Of a stretch of 35,967 nt of DNA, positions 6,849 through 20,026 are shown piece by piece. The stretch comes from Actinomycetota bacterium (GTDB lineage Bacteria > Actinomycetota > Acidimicrobiia > Acidimicrobiales > Ilumatobacteraceae). Below the pieces are notes generated by a model that was given only the letters and a program-made list of their open reading frames with translations, was not told the origin of the DNA and did not search any database. Position 1 is the stretch's first letter; every line of letters starts with the position of its first letter. The stretch spans positions 1 to 35,967 of the forward strand of contig WLJO01000026.1 of the NCBI GenBank assembly GCA_009701715.1, read 5' to 3'. The position numbers and the translations under genes were made by a program.

Positions 6849-8085
6849 CACCGCCGTGTTGGCCCGGGCGGGCATTCACCACGGGCGCATCGTCAGCGGC
6901 ATCGATGTCGTCTGTGTCGACGATGACCCCTTCGGCGTCCGCCTCAACCGGGCGCGGACGCTTTCCGGGGCGCTCGACAGTGACGCCGGCGAGCTTGAGG
7001 ATCTTCTGGGCACGCTGAGCCTGACGATCCGTCACCAGGGTGATCACCGTGCCGGCAGACCCGGCGCGAGCAGTACGGCCCGAGCGGTGTGTGTAGTCCT
7101 TCGGGTCCATCGCGATATCCCAGTGCAGGACGAGCTCGACACCGTCGATGTGAATGCCACGCGCTGCAACGTCGGTGGCAACGAGTGCATCAACCCGTCC
7201 GTGGCGGAACGACTCGAGCGAGCGCTCACGCTGGCCCTGACTCATACCGCCGTGGATGGAACCTGCCTGAATGCCTGACGCCTGAAGCGATTCCCGGACG
7301 CTGTCCGCTCCCTCGCGGGTGCGCACGAACACGATGGTGCGGCCGTAGTCACGCACGAGGTTTGCGGCTGCGCCGGTCTTTTCGATGGGGCGCACGGTCT
7401 GGATGTGGTGGGTAGCGGGCGTGGCATCGGGCTGGTCGCCGATCAGGTCCACCATCACGGGCTCGCTCTGGTAGTTCTTGATCAACTCGTCAACGTCGCC
7501 GTCGAGGGTTGCCGAGAACAGCAGCGTCTGGCGGTTCGACGGCATCGCATCGAGCAGTTCGCGCACGTCGTCCATGAAGCCGAGGTCGGCGAGGCGGTCT
7601 GCCTCGTCGATCACGCACACCTCCACCGAGTCGAGCGACACCTGACCGCGGCGCACGTAGTCGAGCAAGCGACCCGGGCAGGCAACAATGATGGACGCGC
7701 CCATGCGGAACGAGTTGAGCTGTGAGCCGTAGGGCGTACCGCCGTAAACGGCGAGAATGTAGCGACGGCGCTCCTTGCCCATCGACAGCAGGTCGAACCG
7801 CACCTGCTTGGCAAGCTCACGCGTGGGCACGAGCACGATGCCGGTGGGGTGGAAGGGCTTGGCCTGGCTCACCCGCGTGAGCATGGGGATGCCGAATGCG
7901 AGGGTCTTGCCCGAACCGGTTGCGGCACGGCCGCAGAGGTCCTTGCCGGCGAGCGCATCGGGAATGCAGGCGGTCTGGATCTCGAAGGGCTCGTTGATGT
8001 CGTCGGCGGCGAGGGCCGCGCAGATGTCCGCAGGGACGCCGAGGGCGCGAAACCCTGCAGCCCCCGGGTTGGAGGTCGTTGTCAT
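6775..8085 (-). CDS. DEAD-box ATP-dependent RNA helicase
   Basis: 436 residues with the full motif set in order: Q motif region (FEIQTACIPDALAGKD), ATGSGKT, PTRELA, GGTPYGSQL, DEAD within VIDEADRLADLGF, SATLDG, VATDVAARGIHIDG, and HRSGRTARAG. Family role: ATP-driven unwinding and remodelling of RNA or RNP (ribosome assembly, mRNA decay, cold response). The C-terminal ~65 residues are an acidic then basic tail (RPRPVEADAEG to RVRSRRPQSPRPS), probably for RNA contact. ATG at 8085 follows a purine-rich GGAAGAGAAA site. It is divergent from glgB and convergent with the NUDIX gene. A paralogue lies at 30188-31378. Confidence 0.95.
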   Translation of the reverse strand: MTTTSNPGAAGFRALGVPADICAALAADDINEPFEIQTACIPDALAGKDLCGRAATGSGKTLAFGIPMLTRVSQAKPFHPTGIVLVPTRELAKQVRFDLLSMGKERRRYILAVYGGTPYGSQLNSFRMGASIIVACPGRLLDYVRRGQVSLDSVEVCVIDEADRLADLGFMDDVRELLDAMPSNRQTLLFSATLDGDVDELIKNYQSEPVMVDLIGDQPDATPATHHIQTVRPIEKTGAAANLVRDYGRTIVFVRTREGADSVRESLQASGIQAGSIHGGMSQGQRERSLESFRHGRVDALVATDVAARGIHIDGVELVLHWDIAMDPKDYTHRSGRTARAGSAGTVITLVTDRQAQRAQKILKLAGVTVERPGKRPRPVEADAEGVIVDTDDIDAADDAPVVNARPGQHGGVKTVSELAARPRVRSRRPQSPRPS

Positions 8086-8240
8086 GATGGCTTTCTCTTC
8101 CACAAACGCACGAACAGCGGCATGTTGTGGGCGCCACCGACGTGTGCTGCTCAACCTGAGCGGCCCGTCAACACTACCGGCGCTGCTGCGAAAGCGCACA
8201 GTGGTCGTTCGGTCCGTCGCGGATCGGAGGGGAATGCGCC

Positions 8241-8246
8241 TACGCT
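8241..8246 (+). promoter_or_regulatory. -10 box TACGCT of glgB (leaderless)
   Basis: TACGCT ends 7 nt before the glgB ATG at 8254, and no ribosome-binding site precedes the ATG. Confidence 0.5.
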
Positions 8247-8253
8247 CGCGGCG

Positions 8254-10128
<1,875 letters not shown>

Positions 10129-10133
10129 CCGTC

Positions 10134-11834
10134 GTGTCGCTCCGTCTCGCACTGCACAGCCACGCCTATCAACCACCGAGGGGGAACCCCCGCTCGGGTG
10201 TGGTGCCCGTGGAACCCGGTGCGGCGCCGTTCCGCGACTGGAACGAGCGCATCACTGCCGAGTGCTACGCGCCGTGCACCTCCACGCGTCTGCACGACGA
10301 CGAGGGGCGCGTCACCGCAATCGTCAACCTGTTCGAGCGCATGAGCTTCGACCTCGGGCCGACACTGGCCCGCTGGCTCGAGGAGCACGCGCCGATCATC
10401 CATGATCGGATCGTGGCGGGGGACCGCATCGGCCGGACCGCCGTTGCGCACCCGTATCACCACATCATCCTCCCGCTCGCGTCCGAGCGGGACGCCCTCA
10501 CGGAACTTCGCTGGGGCATGGCGGACTTCCGCCGTCGGTTCGGGCGCGAACCGGCCGGCATGTGGCTCCCCGAGGCGGCGATCAGCTCGACGGTGCATGC
10601 CCTGCTGGACGCGGTTGGTATCTCGTTCACGATTGTCGGCCCCCACCAGATCAGCCGGGCCCCCGGTCCGGGATCTCTCGGCCGCATCGCCGGTCGGAAC
10701 GCAACCCTGGTCGTCTACGACGGACCGACGAGCCACGCGCTCGCCTTCGGCTCGGCGCTCGGCTCGGCCGACGCGCTCGCGGACCAACTCGCCACGTCCG
10801 CCAGCACCGGCCTCACAATCGCAGCAACCGATCTCGAGACATTCGGTCATCACCACCACTTCTCCGAGCGTGCAGTTGGGCATCTCCTCTACGAGGTGGT
10901 CGCCGACCGGGTGATGCACGCAGGGGGGCTGGAGGCCCTGATGACCGGGGTCGCTCGCGTTGACGTCGGCTCGCTGCTGCCGAGCGCGTGGTCGTGTGCT
11001 CACGGGTACGAGCGGTGGCGCTCGGACTGCGGCTGTTCCACGGACGGCTCGGCCGACTCGCACCAGCGCTGGCGCGGCCCGCTGCGTTCGCTGCTGGAGG
11101 TGCTCAGCGACCACGCGAACGAGGTCTATGCCCGGAGGGGTGCGGACGTGTTCCTCGACCCGTGGCGGGCACGGGACGAATACGGCGAGGTGCTCGCCGA
11201 CCGGTCGCGATGGGACGAGTTCGTTGCACGGCACGTGCGCCCTCTCGCCTCGCAGCACGAGGCCTCGGTGCTGCTCGCGAGCCAGGAGGCAACCCTTGCC
11301 TCGTTCACCAGTTGTGCGTGGTTCTTCGCCGACCTGTTGCGACCGGAGGCGGCGATTGTGCTGCAGGAGGCCGCGCGTTCGGTCGAACTGCTCGCCTCAC
11401 TGGGCGAACGGGCCCCGCTCGAAGCGGCGCTCGCCTACCTCGATGCACCGGGGGTGCTCGACGGTCCGTCGGGACGCGCGAGGGGCGTGTCGAACGGCAG
11501 CGCTGTCTGGGACTGGGCGACGCGGGAGCGGGCCGACATGGTGGAACCAGCGGGCAGTACCCAACTGCGCAGGTGGGACACGATGACGCCGGTGGTGTCG
11601 CTCGTTGCGGATCTGGCGGTGCACGCGGTGGCCGGATCGGTGCCGCACGCCGAACAGGCCATCGAAGTGATTGGGCTGGCCGCACGTGCCGGTGACCAAC
11701 ACCTCTACGTCGTTGCGCAGCACACGGTGTACGACGCAATCCTCGGTAGGGGCCGCACCGTACCCACCCACCTCGCCGCGCTCGGCGCAGCGCTGGGCCT
11801 CGCTGTGGACCGTGTCAGCGCAAGGCACCGCTGA
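10134..11834 (+). CDS. GH57-family glycoside hydrolase, DUF3536 type
   Basis: 566 residues. GH57 motifs in order are LALHSHAYQPPRG (region 1), WLPE with the probable nucleophile E147, and ATDLETFGHHHHF with the probable acid/base D233. PSAWSCAHGYERWRSDCGC is typical of the DUF3536 extension in this subgroup. GH57 enzymes act on alpha-glucans (amylase, branching or 4-alpha-glucanotransferase activities). Coupling to glgB (5-bp gap) implies glycogen or maltodextrin metabolism; which reaction is unknown. GTG at 10134 is the first start after the glgB stop and places the His motif near the N-terminus as in the family. The gene is tail-to-tail with the GalT-like gene. Confidence 0.85.
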   Translation: MSLRLALHSHAYQPPRGNPRSGVVPVEPGAAPFRDWNERITAECYAPCTSTRLHDDEGRVTAIVNLFERMSFDLGPTLARWLEEHAPIIHDRIVAGDRIGRTAVAHPYHHIILPLASERDALTELRWGMADFRRRFGREPAGMWLPEAAISSTVHALLDAVGISFTIVGPHQISRAPGPGSLGRIAGRNATLVVYDGPTSHALAFGSALGSADALADQLATSASTGLTIAATDLETFGHHHHFSERAVGHLLYEVVADRVMHAGGLEALMTGVARVDVGSLLPSAWSCAHGYERWRSDCGCSTDGSADSHQRWRGPLRSLLEVLSDHANEVYARRGADVFLDPWRARDEYGEVLADRSRWDEFVARHVRPLASQHEASVLLASQEATLASFTSCAWFFADLLRPEAAIVLQEAARSVELLASLGERAPLEAALAYLDAPGVLDGPSGRARGVSNGSAVWDWATRERADMVEPAGSTQLRRWDTMTPVVSLVADLAVHAVAGSVPHAEQAIEVIGLAARAGDQHLYVVAQHTVYDAILGRGRTVPTHLAALGAALGLAVDRVSARHR

Positions 11835-11860
11835 GCGCAGTCAACATTCCGTCAGTGGGC

Positions 11861-12847
11861 TCAGACGTGGGCTGCAGCCGTGGAGCGGAGCTGGTGCGCC
11901 GCTTCCTCGGGAGGAACGATGTTGATCATCACGCCGGTGCCACGCTCGAAACCAGCCACGGTGACGAGCTTCGGCCAGATGTGAATGTGCCAGTGGAACG
12001 GACCGTTGTGCTGGTGGGGCGCGGTGTGCACGACCAGATTGAACGCAACGTCGCCGAGCCGGGCATTGAGGATGCGGATGGCGTCACGAAGTCGCCTGCC
12101 GACAGCGGCGATCGTTACGGAGTCCTCGTCCTGGATATGTACGCGGTGCTGCCTCGGGATGATGAGTAACTCGTACGGTGTGCCCGCCCAGTACGGCGAG
12201 AGGACCACACAGTCGTCGTCCGCGATGATGACGCGGCTGGAGTCGGCAATCTCTGCCTCGACCGTGGCGCACAGGATGCAACCGCCGTGGAAGCGACCGA
12301 ACGCGCGCTCCTCGTCGAGCAGCTCTCCGGGGACGAACGGCATCCCGAGCAGCTGACCGTGGGGATGGGCGAGCGAGGCACCCGACTCCCTCCCGTGATT
12401 CACGATGGCCTGGGTGTACCGGATGCCCGGTGTGGCGGCGTGCTCGATCATCCGCCGGCGCAGTACGTCCATCACCGTCCCGATCTGATCGTCCGAGAGG
12501 GTTGCGAGTGTGGCGTCGTGGTCCCGTGCGTACACGAAGACTTCGTGGATACCGCTTGCCTCGGCCTGGGTGTGCACGGGTCCGAGCGTGCGGACGGAGA
12601 ACGGCTCGTCTCCTGCGAATGCGGGGTAACGGTTCGGGACGACCCGCACCTGCCACTCGCCGCTCTCGCTGATCGTCTCGAGAGCGGGTGGCGTGTCCTC
12701 CTCGTGCCCGGCGCAGAACGGGCAGGGGCGCTCTGGGTCGCTCTCGACTTGGGAGACGCGCGGAGCGAAGTCAGTGGGCCTCTCGGCTCGGTCGGCCACG
12801 ATGGTTACCCAGCGGCCAGTCAGGGGATTCAAACGAAGTTGTGACAC
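11861..12847 (-). CDS. galT: Galactose-1-phosphate uridylyltransferase (GalT-like, HIT superfamily)
   Basis: 328 residues. Zinc-site motif CPFC lies at about residue 42, and the active-site AHPHGQ spans 160-165 with nucleophilic H163. A second HIT-like repeat carries FHWHIHIWPK near residue 290. The enzyme swaps UMP between UDP-glucose and galactose-1-phosphate through a uridylyl-His intermediate (Leloir pathway). Some actinobacterial homologues may act on other sugar or nucleoside phosphates, so the substrate is family-level inference. The GTG at 12847 lies 8 nt after TAACCT (minus strand), so it is probably leaderless. It follows the methyltransferase gene with a 45-bp gap; galK and galE are not in view. 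Confidence 0.9.
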   Translation of the reverse strand: MSQLRLNPLTGRWVTIVADRAERPTDFAPRVSQVESDPERPCPFCAGHEEDTPPALETISESGEWQVRVVPNRYPAFAGDEPFSVRTLGPVHTQAEASGIHEVFVYARDHDATLATLSDDQIGTVMDVLRRRMIEHAATPGIRYTQAIVNHGRESGASLAHPHGQLLGMPFVPGELLDEERAFGRFHGGCILCATVEAEIADSSRVIIADDDCVVLSPYWAGTPYELLIIPRQHRVHIQDEDSVTIAAVGRRLRDAIRILNARLGDVAFNLVVHTAPHQHNGPFHWHIHIWPKLVTVAGFERGTGVMINIVPPEEAAHQLRSTAAAHV

Positions 12848-12855
12848 CGCCCCTC

Positions 12856-12861
12856 AGGTTA
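12856..12861 (-). promoter_or_regulatory. -10 box TAACCT of the galT-like gene (leaderless)
   Basis: On the minus strand TAACCT ends 8 nt before the GTG at 12847. It lies in the 45-bp gap after the methyltransferase gene. Confidence 0.5.
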
Positions 12862-12892
12862 GGACCTCCGGCACCCTTCGGTGGTGCACGGG

Positions 12893-13627
12893 TCAGCCCG
12901 GGCGGCGATACACGCTGATGTGATTGATGCTGTCGGGCCCGTATTCGTCCTCGTTCCAGTCCGCCCAGCGGGATTCGAGGCCAAGTCCGGCCTGCTCGGC
13001 CATGGTGTCCAACTGCTCGACGGTCGCCCACCGGATGGCCCAGGGCCGCAGCCGGACCGGGTGACCGTCCCGAAGCTCGATGAACTGGCCGAACGCCTGC
13101 TGATCCGCTGCCTCTGTGCGGCTGACGGACAGCACGACACGGTCCGCCGCGAGGTCCCGGACCTCGACCCGGTCGCCGTCGTGGTCCGCATCGGGCACGA
13201 ACGCCTCGATCACGAAGCACCCGCCGGGCGAGAGTGCTCTCGCCACGTTGCCCATCATCAGCGCCTGCCGGTCGGCATCGCGCACACCGAAAAAGGTGTT
13301 TACCGCAACGAAAACCAGCCCGAAGGGGCCTTCGGGGAGCGGATCAGCCATGTCTGCGACGTGACGGGTGACCCGGTCGCCACCGGGCTTTGCCGCCAGC
13401 CGATCGAGCATTCCCGCCGATCCGTCGAGGGCGTGCACCTCGAGACCGAGTCCAGCGAGGGGGATAGCGAGGCGCCCGGTTCCCGCCCCGAGTTCGAGCA
13501 CGCGTGCGCCGCGTGCGAGCGCAGCGAGCCGCTCCACGCAGGCACCGGTGTCCGGGGCCGTGGCGTACCAGTCGTCATAGACCTCGGCCATTCCGTCGCC
13601 GTAGCTGGATTCGTCGTACCCGCGCAC
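12893..13627 (-). CDS. Class I SAM-dependent methyltransferase
   Basis: 244 residues. The SAM-binding glycine motif [16 protein letters not shown] (about 50-65) is followed by the acidic VHALDGSAGML strand, the DMADPLPEG region and FVAVNTFFGV. The N-terminus YDESSYGDGMAEVYDDWY is the usual opening of this actinobacterial subgroup, which supports the GTG at 13627; the later Met in DGMAEVYD is less likely. The acceptor substrate is unknown. It is divergent from the cysteine desulfurase (81-bp gap) and possibly co-oriented with galT for convenience only. No ribosome site or -10 box at the start is convincing. Confidence 0.85.
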   Translation of the reverse strand: MRGYDESSYGDGMAEVYDDWYATAPDTGACVERLAALARGARVLELGAGTGRLAIPLAGLGLEVHALDGSAGMLDRLAAKPGGDRVTRHVADMADPLPEGPFGLVFVAVNTFFGVRDADRQALMMGNVARALSPGGCFVIEAFVPDADHDGDRVEVRDLAADRVVLSVSRTEAADQQAFGQFIELRDGHPVRLRPWAIRWATVEQLDTMAEQAGLGLESRWADWNEDEYGPDSINHISVYRRPG

Positions 13628-13694
13628 GCCCAGCAGTGAAGCAGCGATTCCGATGGGACGGCCAAACCAACCCGATGCGCGCTGTTTACGTCGG

Positions 13695-13700
13695 TACCCT
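13695..13700 (+). promoter_or_regulatory. -10 box TACCCT of the cysteine desulfurase gene (leaderless)
   Basis: TACCCT ends 8 nt before the ATG at 13709. The overlapping GGGAG could act as a ribosome site if transcription starts further upstream, so leaderless initiation is likely but not certain. Confidence 0.45.
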
Positions 13701-13708
13701 CGGGAGCA

Positions 13709-14851
13709 ATGAACCCGACGCCCGTCGCATATCTGGACCACGCGGCCACCACGCCGATGCGTCCCGAGGCCCTTGAGGCAATGTTGCCGTTCTACGGCGA
13801 GCGCTACGGGAACCCATCCGGGTCTCACCGGATGGCGAGAGATTCCCGTCGGGCGGTTGACGAGGCCCGGGACACCATGGCCGCCGCGCTCGGCTGCAGA
13901 CCCGGTGAGGTGGTGTTCACCGGATGCGGAACCGAGTCGGACAGCATGGCGATCCTCGGGACCCTCCGCAGGCGCGGCGGGGTCGCGGTGTGCTCGTCGG
14001 CGGAACACCACGCTGTTCTCCACGTGGTGGAGCACACGGGGGGCCGTGTCGTCGGCGTGGATCCCTGCGGCCGGATTGACCTCGATGTTCTCGCCGACGC
14101 GCTCGACGGCGACGTCTCGATCGTGTCGGTCATGGCGGTGAACAACGAGGTCGGCTCGGTGTCATCGTTGGACGGTGTGGCCGAGTTGATGCGCTCGAAG
14201 GCACCGAATGCGCTGCTGCACACCGACGCAATCCAGGCGGTCACCTGGCTGGACATGCGCGGGATCACGGCGACTGCCGATCTCGTCTCGCTGTCCGCCC
14301 ACAAGTTCGGCGGCCCCAAGGGTGTGGGCGTGCTGGTCGTGAGGGACGGTGTTGCGCTGGAGCCACTGCTGCTCGGCGGCGGGCAGGAGCATGACCGCAG
14401 GAGCGGGACGCACAATGTGGCCGGGATCGTTGCGCTCGCCACGGCGCTGCGGATCGCCGACACGCAGCGCGCCGACGATGTCGCCCGGATCGGTGCGCTG
14501 CGCGACCGACTCGTCGACGGTCTGCTCGCACAGGTTCCGGACTCGCTTGAGACCGTGCCGCGCCACGCGAAGGTCGCCGGGTCCGCGCACGTTTGCTTCG
14601 CCGGGGTGGACAGCGAGTCGCTGCTGTTCCTCGCCGACGATGGCGGGGTGTGTGCATCGGCAGCATCGGCGTGCGCGAGCGGGGCGATGGAGCCCTCACA
14701 CGTGCTCGCCGCAATGGGCACTGCGCGGACACACGCCGGGGGCGCCCTGCGCCTCACGCTCGGACACACGTCAACCGACGCGGACGTGGACCACGCACTA
14801 ACAGTCATCCCTGCAGCGGTGCAGCGCATCCGGAGCAGGTCCTCGTCGTGA
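13709..14851 (+). CDS. iscS: Cysteine desulfurase (IscS/NifS family)
   Basis: 380 residues. A PLP-dependent class V aminotransferase fold. It has YLDHAATTPMRPEALEAM at the N-terminus, AEHHAVLH for cofactor contact, PLP lysine K199 in SLSAHKFGGPKG, and GGGQEHDRRSGTHNV. The persulfide-bearing C322 is in SAASACASGAMEPSHVL. The loop is of the extended IscS type. It removes sulfur from Cys to give Ala and an enzyme persulfide. The gene overlaps mnmA by 4 nt (GTGA), so its main job here is probably supplying sulfur for tRNA 2-thiouridine, as in the actinobacterial iscS-mnmA pair. A role in Fe-S assembly cannot be excluded. The symbol iscS is by family. Confidence 0.93.
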   Translation: MNPTPVAYLDHAATTPMRPEALEAMLPFYGERYGNPSGSHRMARDSRRAVDEARDTMAAALGCRPGEVVFTGCGTESDSMAILGTLRRRGGVAVCSSAEHHAVLHVVEHTGGRVVGVDPCGRIDLDVLADALDGDVSIVSVMAVNNEVGSVSSLDGVAELMRSKAPNALLHTDAIQAVTWLDMRGITATADLVSLSAHKFGGPKGVGVLVVRDGVALEPLLLGGGQEHDRRSGTHNVAGIVALATALRIADTQRADDVARIGALRDRLVDGLLAQVPDSLETVPRHAKVAGSAHVCFAGVDSESLLFLADDGGVCASAASACASGAMEPSHVLAAMGTARTHAGGALRLTLGHTSTDADVDHALTVIPAAVQRIRSRSSS

Positions 14852-15891
14852 GGGTCATGCTCGCCATGAGCGGCGGTGTTGATTCCTCCGTCGCGGGTGC
14901 ACTCCTTCTCGCCCAGGGTCACGACGTCGTGGGCGTCACGATGCGCCTGTGGGGAGGGAGTAGCGACACCGGTTGCTGCTCGGTCTCCGACGTTGACGAC
15001 GCGAGGCGGGTGGCACAGCAACTGGGTCTTGACCATCATGTGTTCAACTTCGGCGACGGGTTCACGGCGCACGTCGTCGAGCCATACGTCGCTGCACACG
15101 CCACCGGGGTCACGCCTAATCCCTGTATCGAGTGCAATCGGCACCTCAAGTTCGACGCGCTCCTGGAGAGGGCCGCTGTGCTCGGCTTCGACGCGGTGGC
15201 CACGGGACACCACGCCCGGATCGAGCAGCGGGAGGGACGGTTCCGTCTGTGCCGCGGAGCGGACCCGGACAAGGACCAGAGCTACGTCGTGCACATGCTC
15301 GACCAGTCCGCGATGGCCCGGACCCTGTTCCCGGTCGGTGACATCACGAAGGCGCGAGTGCGCGAGATGGCGCTCGACCTGGGGCTCCGGACAGCAACCA
15401 AGCCCGACAGCCAAGACGTATGTTTCATCACCTCGGACGGCGGTCGCCGGGCGTTCCTCGGTGACCGAATCCCGCTCCGGTCCGCAGCCGTCCGCGACCT
15501 GGACGGCAACACCGTCGGTTCGGTGGACGCCGTCGAGCTCGTCACGATCGGGCAGCGGCGCGGACTCACGCTGTCCGGCGCGCCGTCGCGCCGTTTCGTG
15601 CTCGATGTCGACGTGCCACGCGGGGAGGTGACCGTCGGCTCTGCAGAGGACCTCCTGCGCGAACGGGAGCACGTGGAACAGGTTGTCTGGACTTCGTCAC
15701 CCTCGGCTGGCGATGTGCTCGTGCAGTGCAGCGCTCACGGGGAGCCCCAGCGGGCGACGATTCGGCCCGGCGGGGCCTCAATCGAGGTGGTGTGGGCAGA
15801 GCCGCAGCGCCGCGTGGCGCCCGGCCAGAGTGCAGTGTTTTACTCGCTCGCGAACGACGAGGTCCTCGGTGGGGGCCGGGTGCGGCGGTAG
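14848..15891 (+). CDS. mnmA: tRNA-specific 2-thiouridylase
   Basis: 347 residues. PP-loop SGGVDSSVAGALL at the N-terminus activates U34 with ATP. Catalytic cysteines are C93 (NPCIECNRHLKFD) and C192 (SQDVCFI), which form the persulfide/disulfide pair. The central TIGQRRGL motif and a C-terminal beta barrel follow. It makes s2U34 in Lys, Glu and Gln tRNAs in the cytoplasm. The GTG start overlaps the desulfurase stop (GTGA), giving translational coupling to the sulfur donor. An internal in-frame ATG at 14857 is less likely because it would truncate the first strand. A convergent membrane-protein gene follows after 27 bp. Confidence 0.96.
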   Translation: MRVMLAMSGGVDSSVAGALLLAQGHDVVGVTMRLWGGSSDTGCCSVSDVDDARRVAQQLGLDHHVFNFGDGFTAHVVEPYVAAHATGVTPNPCIECNRHLKFDALLERAAVLGFDAVATGHHARIEQREGRFRLCRGADPDKDQSYVVHMLDQSAMARTLFPVGDITKARVREMALDLGLRTATKPDSQDVCFITSDGGRRAFLGDRIPLRSAAVRDLDGNTVGSVDAVELVTIGQRRGLTLSGAPSRRFVLDVDVPRGEVTVGSAEDLLREREHVEQVVWTSSPSAGDVLVQCSAHGEPQRATIRPGGASIEVVWAEPQRRVAPGQSAVFYSLANDEVLGGGRVRR

Positions 15892-15918
15892 CCACCCGCT
15901 GGTGTCGACCCCGTGCAC

Positions 15919-16794
15919 CTAGGCGATCGGGGGAATACCGAGCAGGTGCAGTTCCCGCAGGGCCCGTCCGGGTCGGGTTGGGCTGATGAGGAAGGACTGG
16001 ACGTGGAGGGCCTTCGTCTGACCCCTCGGCGGCGCAGCCAGGACAAAGGTAGCCAGTTCGCGCAGGCGGATCTCCACGACGGGACCTAGGGCGCTCCCGG
16101 TGCAGTTAGCCGCCTCGGTGCCAACGAGAGCGAGGCCTGCAGAGCCGACGGTGTTCTTGGCGACCATGTTTGTCTCGGCCAGCACCAAGTGATCGTGCAG
16201 CACGATGCCCGCAGGGACGAGCACGAGCCATCGCTTGCTCAGACGGTGGTACCGCTTGGCGAGCACGACGGCGAGGCCCGCAGCGAGGGCAGTGAGGGGT
16301 GCTCCGACCGCCCAGTTGCGCGCAGCCAGCGCGAGCGGGCCGATCAGCACGCACGCCACGAGCGGTGCCCACGTGAGGGGCAGTACGACGAGGACGGGCC
16401 CGGGCGGGCGCAGCGGCAGGCGCCGTTCATGGCCGTACGCGGAACCCTGCACAAAGGACTCCCCGACGTCCCCACTGAAGGCCAGCAGCGTGGCAACGGC
16501 TGCGAACGCCACGGCGACAATGCCGGCGGTTGCGGAGGCTCCTGCACCCCATGCTGCGCCCCCGACAGCGATCGATCCTGGCGTGATCGTCCGGAGCACC
16601 GTGAGCGAGACTGTCGTCGGCACGAGTGCCACGAGCATCACGACACCCCATGCCGCCCACGTGCCGATCGTGCCCACAATCTGGACCGCTCGGCTCCGTC
16701 CGTCGAGCGCGTCACCAATCGCGGGGCCGGTGGCGAAGACGAGCGCAACCCACGACACCCGGAACAGCCACACGGCGATCTGCTTCACCCACAC
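15919..16794 (-). CDS. Integral membrane protein of unknown function
   Basis: 291 residues. About five hydrophobic helices (5-25, 36-60, 73-105, 134-158 and 165-180) are followed by a ~105-residue soluble C-terminal domain starting at RYHRLSKRWLVLVPAGIVLHDHL. That domain looks like the small PH-like beta domains found behind helices in actinobacterial membrane proteins. GTG at 16794 or 16788; neither has a clear ribosome site. It is inserted on the opposite strand between mnmA and the MetE-like gene. No function can be assigned. Confidence 0.75.
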   Translation of the reverse strand: MWVKQIAVWLFRVSWVALVFATGPAIGDALDGRSRAVQIVGTIGTWAAWGVVMLVALVPTTVSLTVLRTITPGSIAVGGAAWGAGASATAGIVAVAFAAVATLLAFSGDVGESFVQGSAYGHERRLPLRPPGPVLVVLPLTWAPLVACVLIGPLALAARNWAVGAPLTALAAGLAVVLAKRYHRLSKRWLVLVPAGIVLHDHLVLAETNMVAKNTVGSAGLALVGTEAANCTGSALGPVVEIRLRELATFVLAAPPRGQTKALHVQSFLISPTRPGRALRELHLLGIPPIA

Positions 16795-16883
16795 AGATTT
16801 GCTCAGAACGGTCCACCACGACGAACGTAGGGGATCGGAGCAGGTAGGCGAGCCGACAGGTGGGCCGAAAGGGGGCGAACATC

Positions 16884-17888
16884 ATGAACATCGATCTTCC
16901 CCCCGGTTCCCCAACCGGCATCGGCAGCCTGCCATTCCGTGACCCACATCGCGCCGCAGCGTTCGTGCTCGAGCAACTGCCGGAGTTGCCGGCAATCCCC
17001 GCGCTGCCCAAGCGTTCGCCGTTCGAGTCCATGATCGCCCAGGGGGTGGTAGGGATCCGCGGCATCACCGTCGGCCAGTACGGCAGTCTCGCTGTAGACC
17101 TCACCAAGGTGGATCCGTCCGCGCCTGTTGAGACCTCCCTCGACCACGGGGCGTTCGACGGTCTGCTCGGGTTCCTCGAGCTCGCGGATCCTGCAACCAC
17201 CCGACGTGTCAAGTGGCAGATCGTGGGCCCGCTGACGCTCGGGCTCACTCTCCAGCGGGCCGGGGTCCCCGATCACCTCGCGTTCGAGGTTGCGGTACGA
17301 GCGGTCCGTGCACATCTCGGCGCGGTCCACGAACGCATCGACGCGAGGCTGCCCGGCGTCCAGCACGTCGTCTTCATCGACGAGCCGATGTTCACCGACG
17401 TGCAGGACCCGTCGTTCCCGCTGCAGCCGGAACTGGCGATCGACTATGTGTCCGGCACGCTTGCGGCAATTGAGCAGTTCGGCGTCTCTGGGGTTCACTG
17501 CTGCGGCGCCGGCGACTGGGGCAGCATTCTCGCTGCCGGTCCGGCGGTGCTCTCGATGCCCGTGAGCCAGCAACTTGTGGACGTATCGGGTCTGCTTGCA
17601 GCGTTCCTCGATGCCGGTGGGTGGATCGCCTGGGGAGCGGTACACACCGATGGCCCCGTCCCGACCTCGTCGCACCGCCCGTGGCGGGACCTGAACAATC
17701 TCTGGCAAGCCCTCGCCCGCGGCGGGTGCGACCTCGACCGGATCCGGGCACAGGCGCTCGTCACGCCGGCATGCGGGCTGTTCACTCATGCGGAACAGGT
17801 GACCACGAGCGTGTTCCGAATCCTGCGAGAGGTATCGGATCGTCTCACCGGGTGCGGCGGGTCCACTCCGCTCAGCATCGGCGCCTGA
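16884..17888 (+). CDS. MetE-like (cobalamin-independent methionine synthase C-domain/UROD-fold) protein
   Basis: 334 residues. It starts with GIGSLPFRDPHRAAAFVLEQ, the actinobacterial version of the MetE barrel opening, and continues with KWQIVGPLTLGL, HVVFIDEPMF, GVHCCGAGDW and LVTPACGLFTHAEQ. His/Cys candidates for a metal are H503-like HCCG (VSGVHCCG) and the late Cys in TPACGL. It is much shorter than MetE because the N-terminal half is missing. The methyl donor and acceptor are unknown. ATG at 16884 follows an AAAGGGGGCG ribosome site. The order mnmA, MetE-like, ligA is conserved in Actinobacteria such as Mycobacterium, where this protein has no established function. Confidence 0.82.
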   Translation: MNIDLPPGSPTGIGSLPFRDPHRAAAFVLEQLPELPAIPALPKRSPFESMIAQGVVGIRGITVGQYGSLAVDLTKVDPSAPVETSLDHGAFDGLLGFLELADPATTRRVKWQIVGPLTLGLTLQRAGVPDHLAFEVAVRAVRAHLGAVHERIDARLPGVQHVVFIDEPMFTDVQDPSFPLQPELAIDYVSGTLAAIEQFGVSGVHCCGAGDWGSILAAGPAVLSMPVSQQLVDVSGLLAAFLDAGGWIAWGAVHTDGPVPTSSHRPWRDLNNLWQALARGGCDLDRIRAQALVTPACGLFTHAEQVTTSVFRILREVSDRLTGCGGSTPLSIGA

Positions 17889-17939
17889 GCCCAAGCGAGG
17901 GCCGGGGCCCGCACGGGTCCGTCCGCTGCGCCGGCTGAT

Positions 17940-20009
<2,070 letters not shown>

Positions 20010-20026
20010 GGCTGCGTCCAGCAGGC